DNA of 64,000 nucleotides, taken from assembly GCF_003628755.1 (NCBI RefSeq), contig NZ_CP029256.1:763585-827584 (forward strand). Reading direction: 5' to 3'. Positions within the stretch are counted from its first letter, which is position 1, and each line of letters starts with the position of its first letter. The DNA comes from Christensenella minuta (GTDB taxonomy: Bacteria; Bacillota; Clostridia; Christensenellales; Christensenellaceae). Of the stretch, positions 8,043 to 17,292 are shown piece by piece. A program made the translations under genes and the position numbers. Under the pieces are notes generated by a model that did no database searches, was not told the origin of the DNA, and saw only the letters and a program-made list of their open reading frames with translations.

Positions 8043-8068
8043 CGGTGCAGGCCAAAAAATGCTATAAT
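8040..8068 (+). promoter_or_regulatory. Sigma-A promoter for the tyrosine recombinase gene
   Basis: The -35 TTGCGG (8040-8045) and -10 TATAAT (8063-8068) are separated by 17 nt, and TG at 8060-8061 makes the -10 extended. The -35 overlaps the right arm of the palindrome, so a protein bound to the palindrome would block transcription. Confidence 0.75.
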
Positions 8069-8123
8069 TAAGGAAGCCGCGTTATTAACCACGGAATTTT
8101 GCATAAAAGGAATTTTATTGGAT

Positions 8124-9179
8124 ATGAGTAATTCCCCGGACTATCACCATAATTTGAATCAAAAAATGACGTTAAGACTGCGTGAGATTATGAAGGACCT
8201 TCCATCCTTTACCACTAGCTTTTTTATTGCGATGGAAAATACCTCTACGATTTTAACACGTGTGAACTATGCAGCGGATTTACGTATTTTTTTTCAGTTT
8301 TTAGTCAGGGAAATCCCCTCTTTCATTGGCCGGAAAGGTTCTGAAATTACCAAGGAAGACCTTGGCAAGATTACTGTGGATGATCTTTATCTGTTTCTGG
8401 ATTATCTTAACCTGTATACTGCGCCGGATAACGACGAAAAATTTATTGAAAACCATGAACGTGGAAAGGCGCGTAAGGTTGCCTGTCTGCGCTCTTTTTT
8501 TAAGCACTATTATCGAAAAGGCGTATTAGATAAAAATATATGCGAGTTACTGGATACGCCGAAGCTTCATGAAAAAGCGATTGTTCGGCTGGAACCGGAC
8601 GAAGTGGCAAATTTGCTTGATATTGTAGAGAACGGCGAGCAGCTTACGGAAAAGCAAAAGCAATATCACAAAAAAAATGTAACACGTGATGTAGCCATTC
8701 TGACGCTTTTCCTGACGACAGGAATTCGTGTTTCCGAACTGGTATCCATCAATGTTAATGATGTTGATTTTAAAAATGGATGCTTCAAGGTGACTCGTAA
8801 AGGCGGAAATCAGGTAATGCTTTATTTTGATGAGGAGACGGCACAAGCGCTTTCAAATTATCTTGACGAGCGCAAGGAACGTGGAAATTATGAGCTTGCC
8901 TCCCCACTTTTTCTTTCTATGCAAGGCAAACGAATGTCTGTGCGCAGCGTAGAGCTGATGGTAAAAAAGTATGCGCGCATTGCAAGCCCGCTGAAAAAGA
9001 TTTCTCCCCATAAGCTCCGTAGCACTTACGGCACGATGCTTTATGATGAAACAGGTGACATCTATTTGGTAGCGGACGTGCTTGGGCATAAAGATGTAAA
9101 CACAACCAGAAAGCATTATGCAGCGATGTCTGAGGATAACCGGAAACGGGCATCACGTGCAGTTAAATTACGGAAATAA
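8124..9179 (+). CDS. Tyrosine recombinase, XerC/XerD-like
   Basis: The 351-residue protein has an N-terminal SAM-like core-binding domain (about 20-140). Its C-terminal catalytic domain shows the Arg of TGIRVSELVS, the beta-hairpin Lys in VTRKGG, HKLR, the GHKD His and the final Tyr in TTRKHYAAM, so the R-K-H-R-H-Y set is complete. The reading frame extends upstream to 8040, but that lies in the promoter. AAAGGA at 8106-8111 favours TTG 8118 or ATG 8124, which differ by two codons. It is monocistronic with its own promoter and no phage genes around, so it resembles a chromosomal XerC/D or a domesticated recombinase. Chromosome-dimer resolution is possible; the target site is unknown. Confidence 0.9.
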   Translation: MSNSPDYHHNLNQKMTLRLREIMKDLPSFTTSFFIAMENTSTILTRVNYAADLRIFFQFLVREIPSFIGRKGSEITKEDLGKITVDDLYLFLDYLNLYTAPDNDEKFIENHERGKARKVACLRSFFKHYYRKGVLDKNICELLDTPKLHEKAIVRLEPDEVANLLDIVENGEQLTEKQKQYHKKNVTRDVAILTLFLTTGIRVSELVSINVNDVDFKNGCFKVTRKGGNQVMLYFDEETAQALSNYLDERKERGNYELASPLFLSMQGKRMSVRSVELMVKKYARIASPLKKISPHKLRSTYGTMLYDETGDIYLVADVLGHKDVNTTRKHYAAMSEDNRKRASRAVKLRK

Positions 9180-9210
9180 ATCAAAGTTCCACATTATTTA
9201 TTGCGAGATT

Positions 9211-10500
9211 TTATATCTTTCTATTATTTTGCAATGCTGCGCCCATCGAATCAAGTGCGTACAGGATGCCCAATTTTGCATGTTCATAGGTAAGCGCACC
9301 CTGAAGATAGGCTGCGTACGGCTCACGTATGGGACCATCGGCGGTTAATTCGACAGAAGCTCCCTGAACAAATGTTCCCGCGGCCATAATCACTTTATCG
9401 TCGTATCCCGGCATATCCCATGCATATGGTACAACATGCCCGTCAATGGCTGAAGCGCGTTGTATGCCGCGTATAAAGCCCGTCATGGCCTCTTCGTTGC
9501 CGAATATGATGGATTGTGTGATATCCCCCCGTATGGCATTACAGGAAGGCTGGGACTGGTAGCCCAACCGCTCAAATATCCGCGCGGCAAGCGCCACTCC
9601 TTGAAGAGCCTGACAGACGGTATGGGGCGCCATAAAAAATCCCTGGTAATATTGCTGGTAGCCAAACGCATAGGACCCGATTTCTGTACCGATCCCGGGC
9701 GCGGAAAAGCGTCCGGCAATTTTTTCGATCAAGCCGCTTTTCCCCGCGATATATCCTCCGGTAGGCGCAATGCCGCCGCCGGGATTTTTAATCAAGGAAC
9801 CAGCGATCACATCGGCGCCGACGGAAGTGGGTTCCTCGGTACATACGAATTCCCCATAGCAATTGTCGACCATAATAATTCTATCCGGAAATTCGCCGCG
9901 AATTGCTGCAATTGCCTTACCCAAAGCTTCAACCGTAAAGGCAGGGCGGATTTCATAGCCTGTGGAACGCTGCAAATAGATTACTTTTACGGTTGGATCG
10001 CTCTTGATCCCGGCGATAGCAGCGTCGATATCGATCCTGCCATCATTTTTAAGCGGTGCACAACGGAACCGGATTCCATATTCCTCGAGGGAGCCGCTTG
10101 CGCCATACAGCGTGGAAAGCAACGTATCATAGGGTTTCCCGGTAAGCGAATATAAGGTATCTCCGGGCCGAAGAAGGCCAAATAAGGCGGTAGAAATTGC
10201 GTGAGTACCGCTCATCAGCATGGGAGAAACAATCGCTTCCTCCGCGCCAAACGCATCCGCAAATACACGGCACAGCTTTTCGCGTCCTTCGTCGCCATAG
10301 CCATATCCCGTTGACGCATAAAAATGCCGTGCGGATACATCATTCTTCTGGAATGCTTCAATCACACGAAATTGGTTGGCCTGTGCGGTTTCCTGAAATG
10401 ATTTGAAGACCGGCGCCACTTCTTTTTCACATTCAAATACGAATTCTACAAGTTTGGGATCAATATGAAAATGCTTGCTGATATACGAAATAATGTCCAT
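9211..10500 (-). CDS. Methionine gamma-lyase family protein / aluminium-resistance protein (YnbB-like)
   Basis: The 429-residue protein is a fold-type-I PLP enzyme. It shows the YnbB-family stretch TGYGYGDEGREKL near residue 65, and GSLIKNPGGGIAPTGGYIAG near residue 235, which contains the probable PLP-binding Lys. The family is widespread in Firmicutes, usually beside miaA and hfq, and was named after an aluminium-resistance phenotype; its natural substrate is not firmly known but a C-S lyase reaction is likely. It begins one base after the miaA stop and ends the miaB-mutS-mutL-miaA operon. Its end faces the recombinase gene across 31 nt with no clear terminator. Confidence 0.88.
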   Translation of the reverse strand: MDIISYISKHFHIDPKLVEFVFECEKEVAPVFKSFQETAQANQFRVIEAFQKNDVSARHFYASTGYGYGDEGREKLCRVFADAFGAEEAIVSPMLMSGTHAISTALFGLLRPGDTLYSLTGKPYDTLLSTLYGASGSLEEYGIRFRCAPLKNDGRIDIDAAIAGIKSDPTVKVIYLQRSTGYEIRPAFTVEALGKAIAAIRGEFPDRIIMVDNCYGEFVCTEEPTSVGADVIAGSLIKNPGGGIAPTGGYIAGKSGLIEKIAGRFSAPGIGTEIGSYAFGYQQYYQGFFMAPHTVCQALQGVALAARIFERLGYQSQPSCNAIRGDITQSIIFGNEEAMTGFIRGIQRASAIDGHVVPYAWDMPGYDDKVIMAAGTFVQGASVELTADGPIREPYAAYLQGALTYEHAKLGILYALDSMGAALQNNRKI

Positions 10501-10501
10501 A

Positions 10502-11413
10502 TTAAAAATGATTATTCTCCTGTCTTAAAATTTCTTTGGCAATTGCCATTGCATTCGGATAATCAGCGGTGTTATACCAGCGTATTCGGCTGTCCCGCCG
10601 AAACCAGGTGAGCTGCCGTTTGGCGTAATGGCGCGTATTTTTTTTTAGTAAAGCAACCGATTCTGCAAAATCCGTATCGCCATTTAGATACGCGACCAGC
10701 TCTTTATAGCCGATTGCCTGCATGGAGGTCGGCATACTGCCGTATTTTGCGAATAGTTGCCGTGCTTCCTCAAGCAGTCCACGCTCCATCATCAAATCGA
10801 CCCGCCTATTGATCCGTTCGTACAGCACTTCCCTTTCCGTTGAGAGTCCGGCCATTATAAAAGCGTAATCGTCATTGGGAACGCGGAACCGGTATTCTTC
10901 CTTCCCATCTCCATGATGCAGGATTTCCAGCCGCCGGATCATGCGTTTTTTGTCATTAGGGTGAATACGTGCGGCGGCTTCAGGATCCTTTGCAGATAAT
11001 TCATTGAATAACTCAGCCACTTCCCTTTTTTCAAGCAAAGCACGAAAATTAAGATCGTAGGAGGTCTCAGTAAAATCAAGACGATAGGTAAGTGCATTGA
11101 CATAAAGGCCGGTTCCGCCAGCAATAATCGGCGTCTTATTCCGACTCAATATATCTTCGATCCGCCCAAAGGCCTCCTTCTGGAACATAGCGACAGAATA
11201 AGGGCAGTCCGGAGAGACGATATCGATCATATGATGTGCGATTCCCTGCCGCTCCGTCTCATCCGGTTTGGCCGTGCCAATATCCATTTCGCGGTAAATC
11301 TGCATGGAATCAGCGGAAATCACTTCGCCGCCAGACAGCTTTGCCAACTCTATCGCCGCCGCAGTTTTACCGGAAGCGGTCGGCCCTACAATTACATAGA
11401 CTTTGTTTTTCAT
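10502..11413 (-). CDS. miaA: tRNA dimethylallyltransferase
   Basis: The 303-residue protein starts with the P-loop VIVGPTASGKTAAAIELA and has the MiaA signatures ISADSMQIYREMDIGTAKP and GGTGLYVNAL. It transfers a dimethylallyl group to A37 of tRNAs reading UNN codons. MiaB, encoded in the same operon at 15829, then methylthiolates that base. The ATG overlaps the mutL stop as ATGA (11410-11413). Confidence 0.97.
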   Translation of the reverse strand: MKNKVYVIVGPTASGKTAAAIELAKLSGGEVISADSMQIYREMDIGTAKPDETERQGIAHHMIDIVSPDCPYSVAMFQKEAFGRIEDILSRNKTPIIAGGTGLYVNALTYRLDFTETSYDLNFRALLEKREVAELFNELSAKDPEAAARIHPNDKKRMIRRLEILHHGDGKEEYRFRVPNDDYAFIMAGLSTEREVLYERINRRVDLMMERGLLEEARQLFAKYGSMPTSMQAIGYKELVAYLNGDTDFAESVALLKKNTRHYAKRQLTWFRRDSRIRWYNTADYPNAMAIAKEILRQENNHF

Positions 11414-13257
11414 ACAATACGCTTGAACCCTTTTTGCAAATCACTTTTTTTGAGCACGACAGCAATCGGCCGCCCATGCGGACAATTCGGGATCGTCTCC
11501 AGCTCTGTAATTTCTTTGATAAGCTCTTCGATCTGTTCGTCGGAAAGCTGGTATCCGGCCTTGATACTGTAACGGCAGGAAGCGCGGATCACGGCATCGC
11601 GCATCAGCAGAATATCATCCCTGGTATTGCGCAGTTCAAATAGTATTTCTTCAATCAATTTCTCCGCAGTACTTTTTTCGACCTGTGCGGGTAATGCGCT
11701 GAATTTGAAGGTCAACGGACCAAACTCTTCCAGCTCAAAACCGAGAGACTGCAAAAGCTCTATGTTCCTGGTGAGCAAAGAAAAATCTTCTGCCGGTAAT
11801 GTCGCGATGTACGGAACCAGGAGGTTCTGAGCTGCCGCGCCGCCCTCTGTGGCAGCCTTTTTCATTCGCTCGAAATTAATACGTTCATGGGCGGCATGCT
11901 GGTCGATCAGATAAAGACGGTCCGCACACTCGACAATTACGTACGTATTCCATATTTGCCCAATGACACGGTAATCGGTCAGACGACGCACATCTTCAAA
12001 TATCTCCTGTTCTTCTTCCGGCGCATGATATTTGGCTACAGAGTCAATCAAAGCCTCGAAATCCTGCGCAGGCTGGAACACATTTAACGGCTCGCGGGGA
12101 GGCATGATATGATTTGGAGATTGCGCGGCCCGGGACGACATTGGTTCGTATATTTTTTTCGCAGAACGCAGCTCCGGGAACGCTTCCGTCTGTCTCTCAT
12201 TAACCGGAAAACCTGTTTTTTCTGGAGGTATTTCCAATTCTGCAAAAGAAAGGACCGGAGGCGCGCTGCTCTCTTCAAGAGACGTATGGACGGCTTTCTG
12301 GATTGTATCCAATACATCCGTTTCATTATAGAGCATTACCTGCAGCTTGCTCGGATGAACGTTAACATCCGCGCGGCTGAGGGGAAGGTCGATATGCAGT
12401 ATGGAAAACGGATAGTGCCCCCGCAAAAGCCGTTCCCCATAGCCACGAAGCACTGCGCTCTGCAGATTTTTCGACTGCACATAACGGCCGTTTAGAAAAA
12501 AACACATATAATTAGTGCTCTTATAAAGGAAGGTAGGCTGGGAAACGAGTCCATGGACATGGATTTCTCCAAACGTATGATCTGTCTTCGCCAGCTTATG
12601 GGCCATATCCTTTCCATAGACCGCCACGATTGCGTCTTTCAGATTTCCGTTGCCAGGACTATGATAAACGACCTTTCCATTACTGATATATTTAATCGAA
12701 ATATGTGGATTGGCAAAAATAAGCTTTGAAACGACAGAAGTCACATTAACCGTTTCGCGCGATGTATTTTTCAAAAATTTCATCCGCGCCGGGATATTGT
12801 AAAATAAATTTTCCACTTTAACGGTCGTCCCTTCCGCCAGCCCGGCGGATATGATTTCGGGACCATGCTCTCCGCTGACGGAAAGAACAGTTCCTTCCGG
12901 GCTATCTGCCGTGCGGGTCTGGATCATGAGGCGCGAAACGGCGGCAATACTGGAAAGCGCTTCGCCACGAAACCCCAGAGTCCCAATTTTGTCCAGATCA
13001 TCGAGCGTGCTGATCTTACTGGTCGCATGCTTCTGAATGGCAAGGGGGACGTCTTCAGCAACAATTCCTATACCATTGTCCGTAACACGGATCAATTCCT
13101 TTCCTCCCTGTGAAATTTCCACCGTAATCGCAGTCGCGCCTGCATCCATGGAATTTTCCATCAATTCCTTTACAACTGCGGCAGGATTTACAACAACCTC
13201 CCCCGCTGCGATTCTTTTATAGACGGCCTCTTCTAAAACAGTGATTCTACGATTCAT
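11410..13257 (-). CDS. mutL: DNA mismatch repair protein MutL (endonuclease type)
   Basis: The 615-residue protein has the GHKL ATPase motifs ELMENSMDAG and DNGIGI near the N-terminus. A variable linker follows, then a C-terminal domain with DQHAAHERINFE at about 452-463, matching the metal-binding DQHA(x)2E(x)4E endonuclease motif. ASCRYSIKAG and CPHGRP, the companion zinc-site segments, are also present. It is therefore a nicking MutL, as in bacteria lacking MutH and methyl-directed repair. The start is ATG 13257: AAGGAG lies 7-8 nt upstream, although the frame is open to 13287. The start overlaps the mutS end by 11 nt. Confidence 0.97.
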   Translation of the reverse strand: MNRRITVLEEAVYKRIAAGEVVVNPAAVVKELMENSMDAGATAITVEISQGGKELIRVTDNGIGIVAEDVPLAIQKHATSKISTLDDLDKIGTLGFRGEALSSIAAVSRLMIQTRTADSPEGTVLSVSGEHGPEIISAGLAEGTTVKVENLFYNIPARMKFLKNTSRETVNVTSVVSKLIFANPHISIKYISNGKVVYHSPGNGNLKDAIVAVYGKDMAHKLAKTDHTFGEIHVHGLVSQPTFLYKSTNYMCFFLNGRYVQSKNLQSAVLRGYGERLLRGHYPFSILHIDLPLSRADVNVHPSKLQVMLYNETDVLDTIQKAVHTSLEESSAPPVLSFAELEIPPEKTGFPVNERQTEAFPELRSAKKIYEPMSSRAAQSPNHIMPPREPLNVFQPAQDFEALIDSVAKYHAPEEEQEIFEDVRRLTDYRVIGQIWNTYVIVECADRLYLIDQHAAHERINFERMKKAATEGGAAAQNLLVPYIATLPAEDFSLLTRNIELLQSLGFELEEFGPLTFKFSALPAQVEKSTAEKLIEEILFELRNTRDDILLMRDAVIRASCRYSIKAGYQLSDEQIEELIKEITELETIPNCPHGRPIAVVLKKSDLQKGFKRIV

Positions 13258-15829
13258 CCGTAAGCTCCTTTTTGAGCGAATACACAAGATTCAGCGCTTC
13301 GATCGGCGTTAAGGTGTCAATATTTACCTTGCTGATTTTTTTTACACATTCGGGTAGCTCAGCCTTTGACTGCGGAGAATTTTCCTTTTCTGCTGGGAGC
13401 CCGCCAAGCGATACTTCGTATTCCTGGAACCGGTCGAGAAATACGCGTGCCCGTGAAATGACCTGCTCCGGAAGGCCGGCCAGCTTGGCAACGTCGATTC
13501 CAAAACTCCTATCCGTCCCTCCCTTGATGATTTTGTGCAGGAAGATGATGTCATGCCCCATTTCTTTTACTGCAACCGAATAATTGCGGATTCCCGCAAA
13601 CATATTTTCAAGCTCGACAAGTTCATGATAATGGGTAGCAAACAATGTCTTGGCACGCAAATTAGTGATGATATATTCCACGCTTGCCCAGGCAATGGAA
13701 AGACCGTCCGTCGTACTGGTTCCGCGGCCGATTTCATCGAGGATCAGAAGGCTTTTTGGGGTTGCATTGTTAAGGATATTGGCCAGTTCGTTCATCTCGA
13801 CCATAAAAGTGCTTTGACCGGACGCAAGGTCATCCGATGCGCCCACACGCGTGAAAATACGATCTACCAGGCAAATATGCGCACTTGTTGCCGGGACAAA
13901 ACAACCAATATGCGCCATTAATACGATCAGGCCGGCCTGACGCATGTAGGTGCTTTTGCCTGCCATATTTGGGCCGGTAATCAGCAACATATTACTTTTA
14001 TCATTATCGAGGAAAGCATCGTTCGGCACAAATTCCTGCCTGCGAATGCTTTCCACCACAGGATGTCTGCCGTTCCTGATATCTAAAATACCGTCATCCG
14101 TCATTTCCGGGCGCACATACGCATTTTCATATGCAACACAGGCAAAGGATTGCAATACATCCAAAAGCGCAATACGGGCCGCACAAGCCTGAATACGCAC
14201 GATGTTATTGCCGAGGATGCTGCGTATTTTCAGAAAGGCCTCGTACTCAAGAGTTTTTCGTTTTTCTTCCGCGCCGAGGATCGTATCCTCCATCTCTTTC
14301 AGTTCCTCGGTAATGTACCGCTCACAGTTTGCAAGGGTTTGCTTACGCAGATAGCGGTATGGAACCTGTGAAAGATTGGATTTTGTTACCTCTATGTAGT
14401 ATCCAGATACTTTGTTGTAACCAATTTTCAGGTTTTTGATACCGGTTTCTTCCTTCTCGCGCGCCTCCAGTTCCGCCAGCCACAATTTTCCGTTTTTGGA
14501 AGCGGAAATCAAGCGGTCGATCTCCTCGTCATAGCCGGGCTTGATGATATTGCCGTCCATGATACCAACCGGCGCATCCTCATTGATTGCATTGTCAAGC
14601 AAGATAAAAATATCCTGTAAGTCGTCAAGACCTTGATAGACTTGCCCGAGAAGAGGGCTCGCAGTCTCCTTCAGCAGCTCTCGCACCGTTGGCAGAGCTT
14701 TGATTGAACGTTTCAGCGACAGGCAGTCCTTGGCGTCGATTGACCCATAGGAAATACGCGAGATAATACGCTCAAGATCATAAATGCTTCCAAGGGAATC
14801 CGTAAGGGATTCGCGCAGATAAAGGCCCTCCTTGATCTCTTCTACCGCACCTAAACGTTCGTTGATCGCCTCCAGGCTTTTCAGGGGCTGGAGGATCATC
14901 TTTTTCAACAGCCGCGCACCCATAGCAGTCCGGGTTTTGTCCAGCAGCCATAGCAATGAGCCGCGTTTACCGCCCTCCATTAACGTCTGCGTCAATTCCA
15001 GGTTGCGGCGCGTATTGGGATCGAGCGTCATATAGGATTTATCGTTTAGAGTGCGAAGTGTTGTAATATGAAGCAACGCATTTTTTTGCGTATCGACCAG
15101 ATACTGCATGAGGGCGCCGGCAGCGCTGATTCCGCTGCTTAATTCCATGCAGCCAAATCCTTTGAGCGAATTGACCTTGAAATGCCCGCATAATGCTTTT
15201 TCCGCAGTCCTCTTCTCAAAAGCCCAATCGAAGTACGGATTTACAAATGTATTTTTAAAACGTGTTTTTTCCGTTATCCTCAGTAGATCCTTTGCATGAG
15301 AATCCGCTATCAGTATTTCCATGGGATTAAGGCGTGTCATCTCGTTTAAGAGCCCGGTTTCGTCATCCATCTCCTCAACAAAGAATTCCCCTGTAGAAAC
15401 GTCGCAATACGAAGCACCATACTTTTCTTCGCCAAAATGGATGCACAAAATATAATTGTTTTCGGATTCATTCAGAATCGAGTTTTCAATTACGGTTCCC
15501 GGCGTAACCACTCGCGTAATACCGCGTTTTACAATTCCTTGTGCGGCGCGGGGATCCTCCAACTGGTCACATATCGCGACTTTATAGCCGTTTTCAATCA
15601 ACCGGCTGATATAACCGTCTACGGCGTGATGTGGGACCCCGCACATGGGTGCGCGTTTTTCAAGTCCACAGTTGCGTCCTGTGAGCGCGATCTCAAGGAC
15701 GCGTGCCGCAGTTTCAGCATCCTCGAAAAACATTTCATAAAAATCGCCTAAGCGAAACATCAGGATACAATCGGGATATTCCTGCTTGAGATCGAGATAT
15801 TGCTTCATCATAGGTGTCAGTTCCGCCAT
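13247..15829 (-). CDS. mutS: DNA mismatch recognition protein MutS
   Basis: The 860-residue protein begins with LTPMMKQYLDLKQEYPDCILMFRLGDFYEMF, including the Phe-x-Glu mismatch wedge (FYE). It carries the C-terminal ABC ATPase with Walker A TGPNMAGKSTYMRQ, Walker B LLILDEIGRGTST and the GATHYHEL-like switch. Length and order match bacterial MutS. It binds mismatches and recruits the MutL encoded directly downstream. Its ATG overlaps the miaB stop by one base (15829). Confidence 0.98.
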   Translation of the reverse strand: MAELTPMMKQYLDLKQEYPDCILMFRLGDFYEMFFEDAETAARVLEIALTGRNCGLEKRAPMCGVPHHAVDGYISRLIENGYKVAICDQLEDPRAAQGIVKRGITRVVTPGTVIENSILNESENNYILCIHFGEEKYGASYCDVSTGEFFVEEMDDETGLLNEMTRLNPMEILIADSHAKDLLRITEKTRFKNTFVNPYFDWAFEKRTAEKALCGHFKVNSLKGFGCMELSSGISAAGALMQYLVDTQKNALLHITTLRTLNDKSYMTLDPNTRRNLELTQTLMEGGKRGSLLWLLDKTRTAMGARLLKKMILQPLKSLEAINERLGAVEEIKEGLYLRESLTDSLGSIYDLERIISRISYGSIDAKDCLSLKRSIKALPTVRELLKETASPLLGQVYQGLDDLQDIFILLDNAINEDAPVGIMDGNIIKPGYDEEIDRLISASKNGKLWLAELEAREKEETGIKNLKIGYNKVSGYYIEVTKSNLSQVPYRYLRKQTLANCERYITEELKEMEDTILGAEEKRKTLEYEAFLKIRSILGNNIVRIQACAARIALLDVLQSFACVAYENAYVRPEMTDDGILDIRNGRHPVVESIRRQEFVPNDAFLDNDKSNMLLITGPNMAGKSTYMRQAGLIVLMAHIGCFVPATSAHICLVDRIFTRVGASDDLASGQSTFMVEMNELANILNNATPKSLLILDEIGRGTSTTDGLSIAWASVEYIITNLRAKTLFATHYHELVELENMFAGIRNYSVAVKEMGHDIIFLHKIIKGGTDRSFGIDVAKLAGLPEQVISRARVFLDRFQEYEVSLGGLPAEKENSPQSKAELPECVKKISKVNIDTLTPIEALNLVYSLKKELTDES

Positions 15830-17184
15830 TACATTCCCTCTTCAACCAGCGTGCCAAACAGAGTCGTTTTTTTCCCCCGCGTAATTTTTACATCCACAAA
15901 ATGGCCGATCAAATCTGCGCCGCCTTCAAAATTTACCATCTTGGAAGTGCTTGTTCGTCCGCATACATGCCCCGGATTTCTGGTACTGATCCCTTCGACG
16001 AGAACTTGCGTGGTTTTTCCCTCGTACTCCCGATTGCGCTCTTCCGTAATTTTATTCTGCAGTGCCACCAGTTCCATGATACGCTCCGTCCGTAACGCCT
16101 CATCAACCTGATCCGGCATTTCCGCTGCTTGGGTTCCGCTGCGCGGAGAATAAACGAAAGTGAATGCAGAATCGAACCGAAGCCTTTTTACCAGAGATAG
16201 CGTATCCCCAAAATCGACATCCGTTTCGCCGGGAAACCCGACAATAATATCAGTGGTAATTGCGATCCCGGGAATTCTTTCGCGAATTTTCTCCGCAAGC
16301 GCAATATATGCTTCCCGTGTATATTTACGGTTCATCTTCCGCAAGACACGCGAACTTCCCGATTGGACGGGCAAATGAATATGACGGCAAATTTGCGGAT
16401 ACGCGGCAATCACTTCGATTAGTTCATCCGATAAATCCTTGGGGTGTGAGGTCATGAAACGGATACGCGGAATATCCGTTTCCCCGCAGATCCGTTTAAG
16501 AAGCCGGGCAAAATTGATGCCTCCGTCATAAGAATTCACATTTTGCCCAAGGAGCATCACTTCGCGATATCCCTGCGCTGTGAGGCCGGAGACCTCGCGC
16601 ATGACATCCTCCGCGCTGCGGGAACGCTCTCGTCCCCGTACATAGGGAACAATGCAATATGAACAAAAATTATTGCATCCATACATAATATTGACGGACG
16701 CGAGAGGCCCTTCCGCGCGCTTTTGCGGAACGTCGTCATGCAGCTCCTGAGTTTCGGGAGCGCTGTAAAAACGTTCCCCGCCGGATTTATATGACAAGAT
16801 CATTCCAGGAAGTTCGTGGAGGTTATGCGTTCCAAAAATGATATCCACAAACGGGAACGTTTCCATCAATTTCTTTGCAGCCTTCTCCTGCTGCATCATG
16901 CAGCCGCAAACTGCGACAAGCATATCCTGATTTAATTGCTTGAGCTTTTTAATCCGGCCCACATTGCCGAACGTTTTTTGCTCTGCATTTTCACGGACAC
17001 AACAGGTATTGAATAAAATAAAATCGGCATCTTCTTTCGAGTTTGCCGGCGTATATCCAATATTTTCCAGAATTCCCGCGATTTTTTCGGATTCATGCGC
17101 GTTCATCTGGCATCCATATGTGATAATGTGATATTTCAGCCCCTTTTTTTTCACTTCAGCTTTTAATTTTTCCATCTCATTCAT
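15829..17184 (-). CDS. miaB: tRNA-2-methylthio-N6-dimethylallyladenosine synthase
   Basis: This radical-SAM methylthiotransferase has the N-terminal UPF0004 domain with its cluster cysteines (TYGCQMNAHES, FNTCCVRENAEQ, VCGCMMQ), the radical-SAM motif CNNFCSYCIVP and a C-terminal TRAM domain. With the product of miaA it makes ms2i6A37 in tRNA. The length of about 451 residues is normal. The frame is open to 17202; ATG 17184 or 17175 is more likely because a TATAAT lies at 17191-17196, between these candidate starts. No Shine-Dalgarno sequence is visible before either start. Confidence 0.95.
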   Translation of the reverse strand: MNEMEKLKAEVKKKGLKYHIITYGCQMNAHESEKIAGILENIGYTPANSKEDADFILFNTCCVRENAEQKTFGNVGRIKKLKQLNQDMLVAVCGCMMQQEKAAKKLMETFPFVDIIFGTHNLHELPGMILSYKSGGERFYSAPETQELHDDVPQKRAEGPLASVNIMYGCNNFCSYCIVPYVRGRERSRSAEDVMREVSGLTAQGYREVMLLGQNVNSYDGGINFARLLKRICGETDIPRIRFMTSHPKDLSDELIEVIAAYPQICRHIHLPVQSGSSRVLRKMNRKYTREAYIALAEKIRERIPGIAITTDIIVGFPGETDVDFGDTLSLVKRLRFDSAFTFVYSPRSGTQAAEMPDQVDEALRTERIMELVALQNKITEERNREYEGKTTQVLVEGISTRNPGHVCGRTSTSKMVNFEGGADLIGHFVDVKITRGKKTTLFGTLVEEGM

Positions 17185-17190
17185 GTTACT

Positions 17191-17196
17191 ATTATA
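17191..17196 (-). promoter_or_regulatory. Possible -10 element of the miaB operon
   Basis: A TATAAT on the minus strand sits only 6 nt before ATG 17184. If used, the transcript would start at or inside the annotated start region, giving a nearly leaderless mRNA. No convincing -35 is visible 17 nt upstream. Confidence 0.35.
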
Positions 17197-17241
17197 ATGC
17201 AAAAATCAAACAAAATCCACCGGGGAAAGTTTCATCCATAC

Positions 17242-17272
17242 AAAAAATCTGTCCGTTTTTCGGACAGATTTT
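17242..17272 (-). terminator. Rho-independent terminator of the NlpC/P60 gene
   Basis: On the minus strand, TCTGTCCG-AAAAA-CGGACAGA is followed by six T. It begins about 20 nt after the stop of the hydrolase gene and precedes the miaB operon. Confidence 0.9.
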
Positions 17273-17292
17273 AAAATAAATCAAAACTATTC

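Noticed and set aside
7900-9210. dif site or replication terminus near the XerC-like gene and the convergent strand switch
   Set aside because: No sequence resembling the Firmicutes dif consensus was found, and 9 kb of plus-strand genes is too little to infer a replichore boundary.
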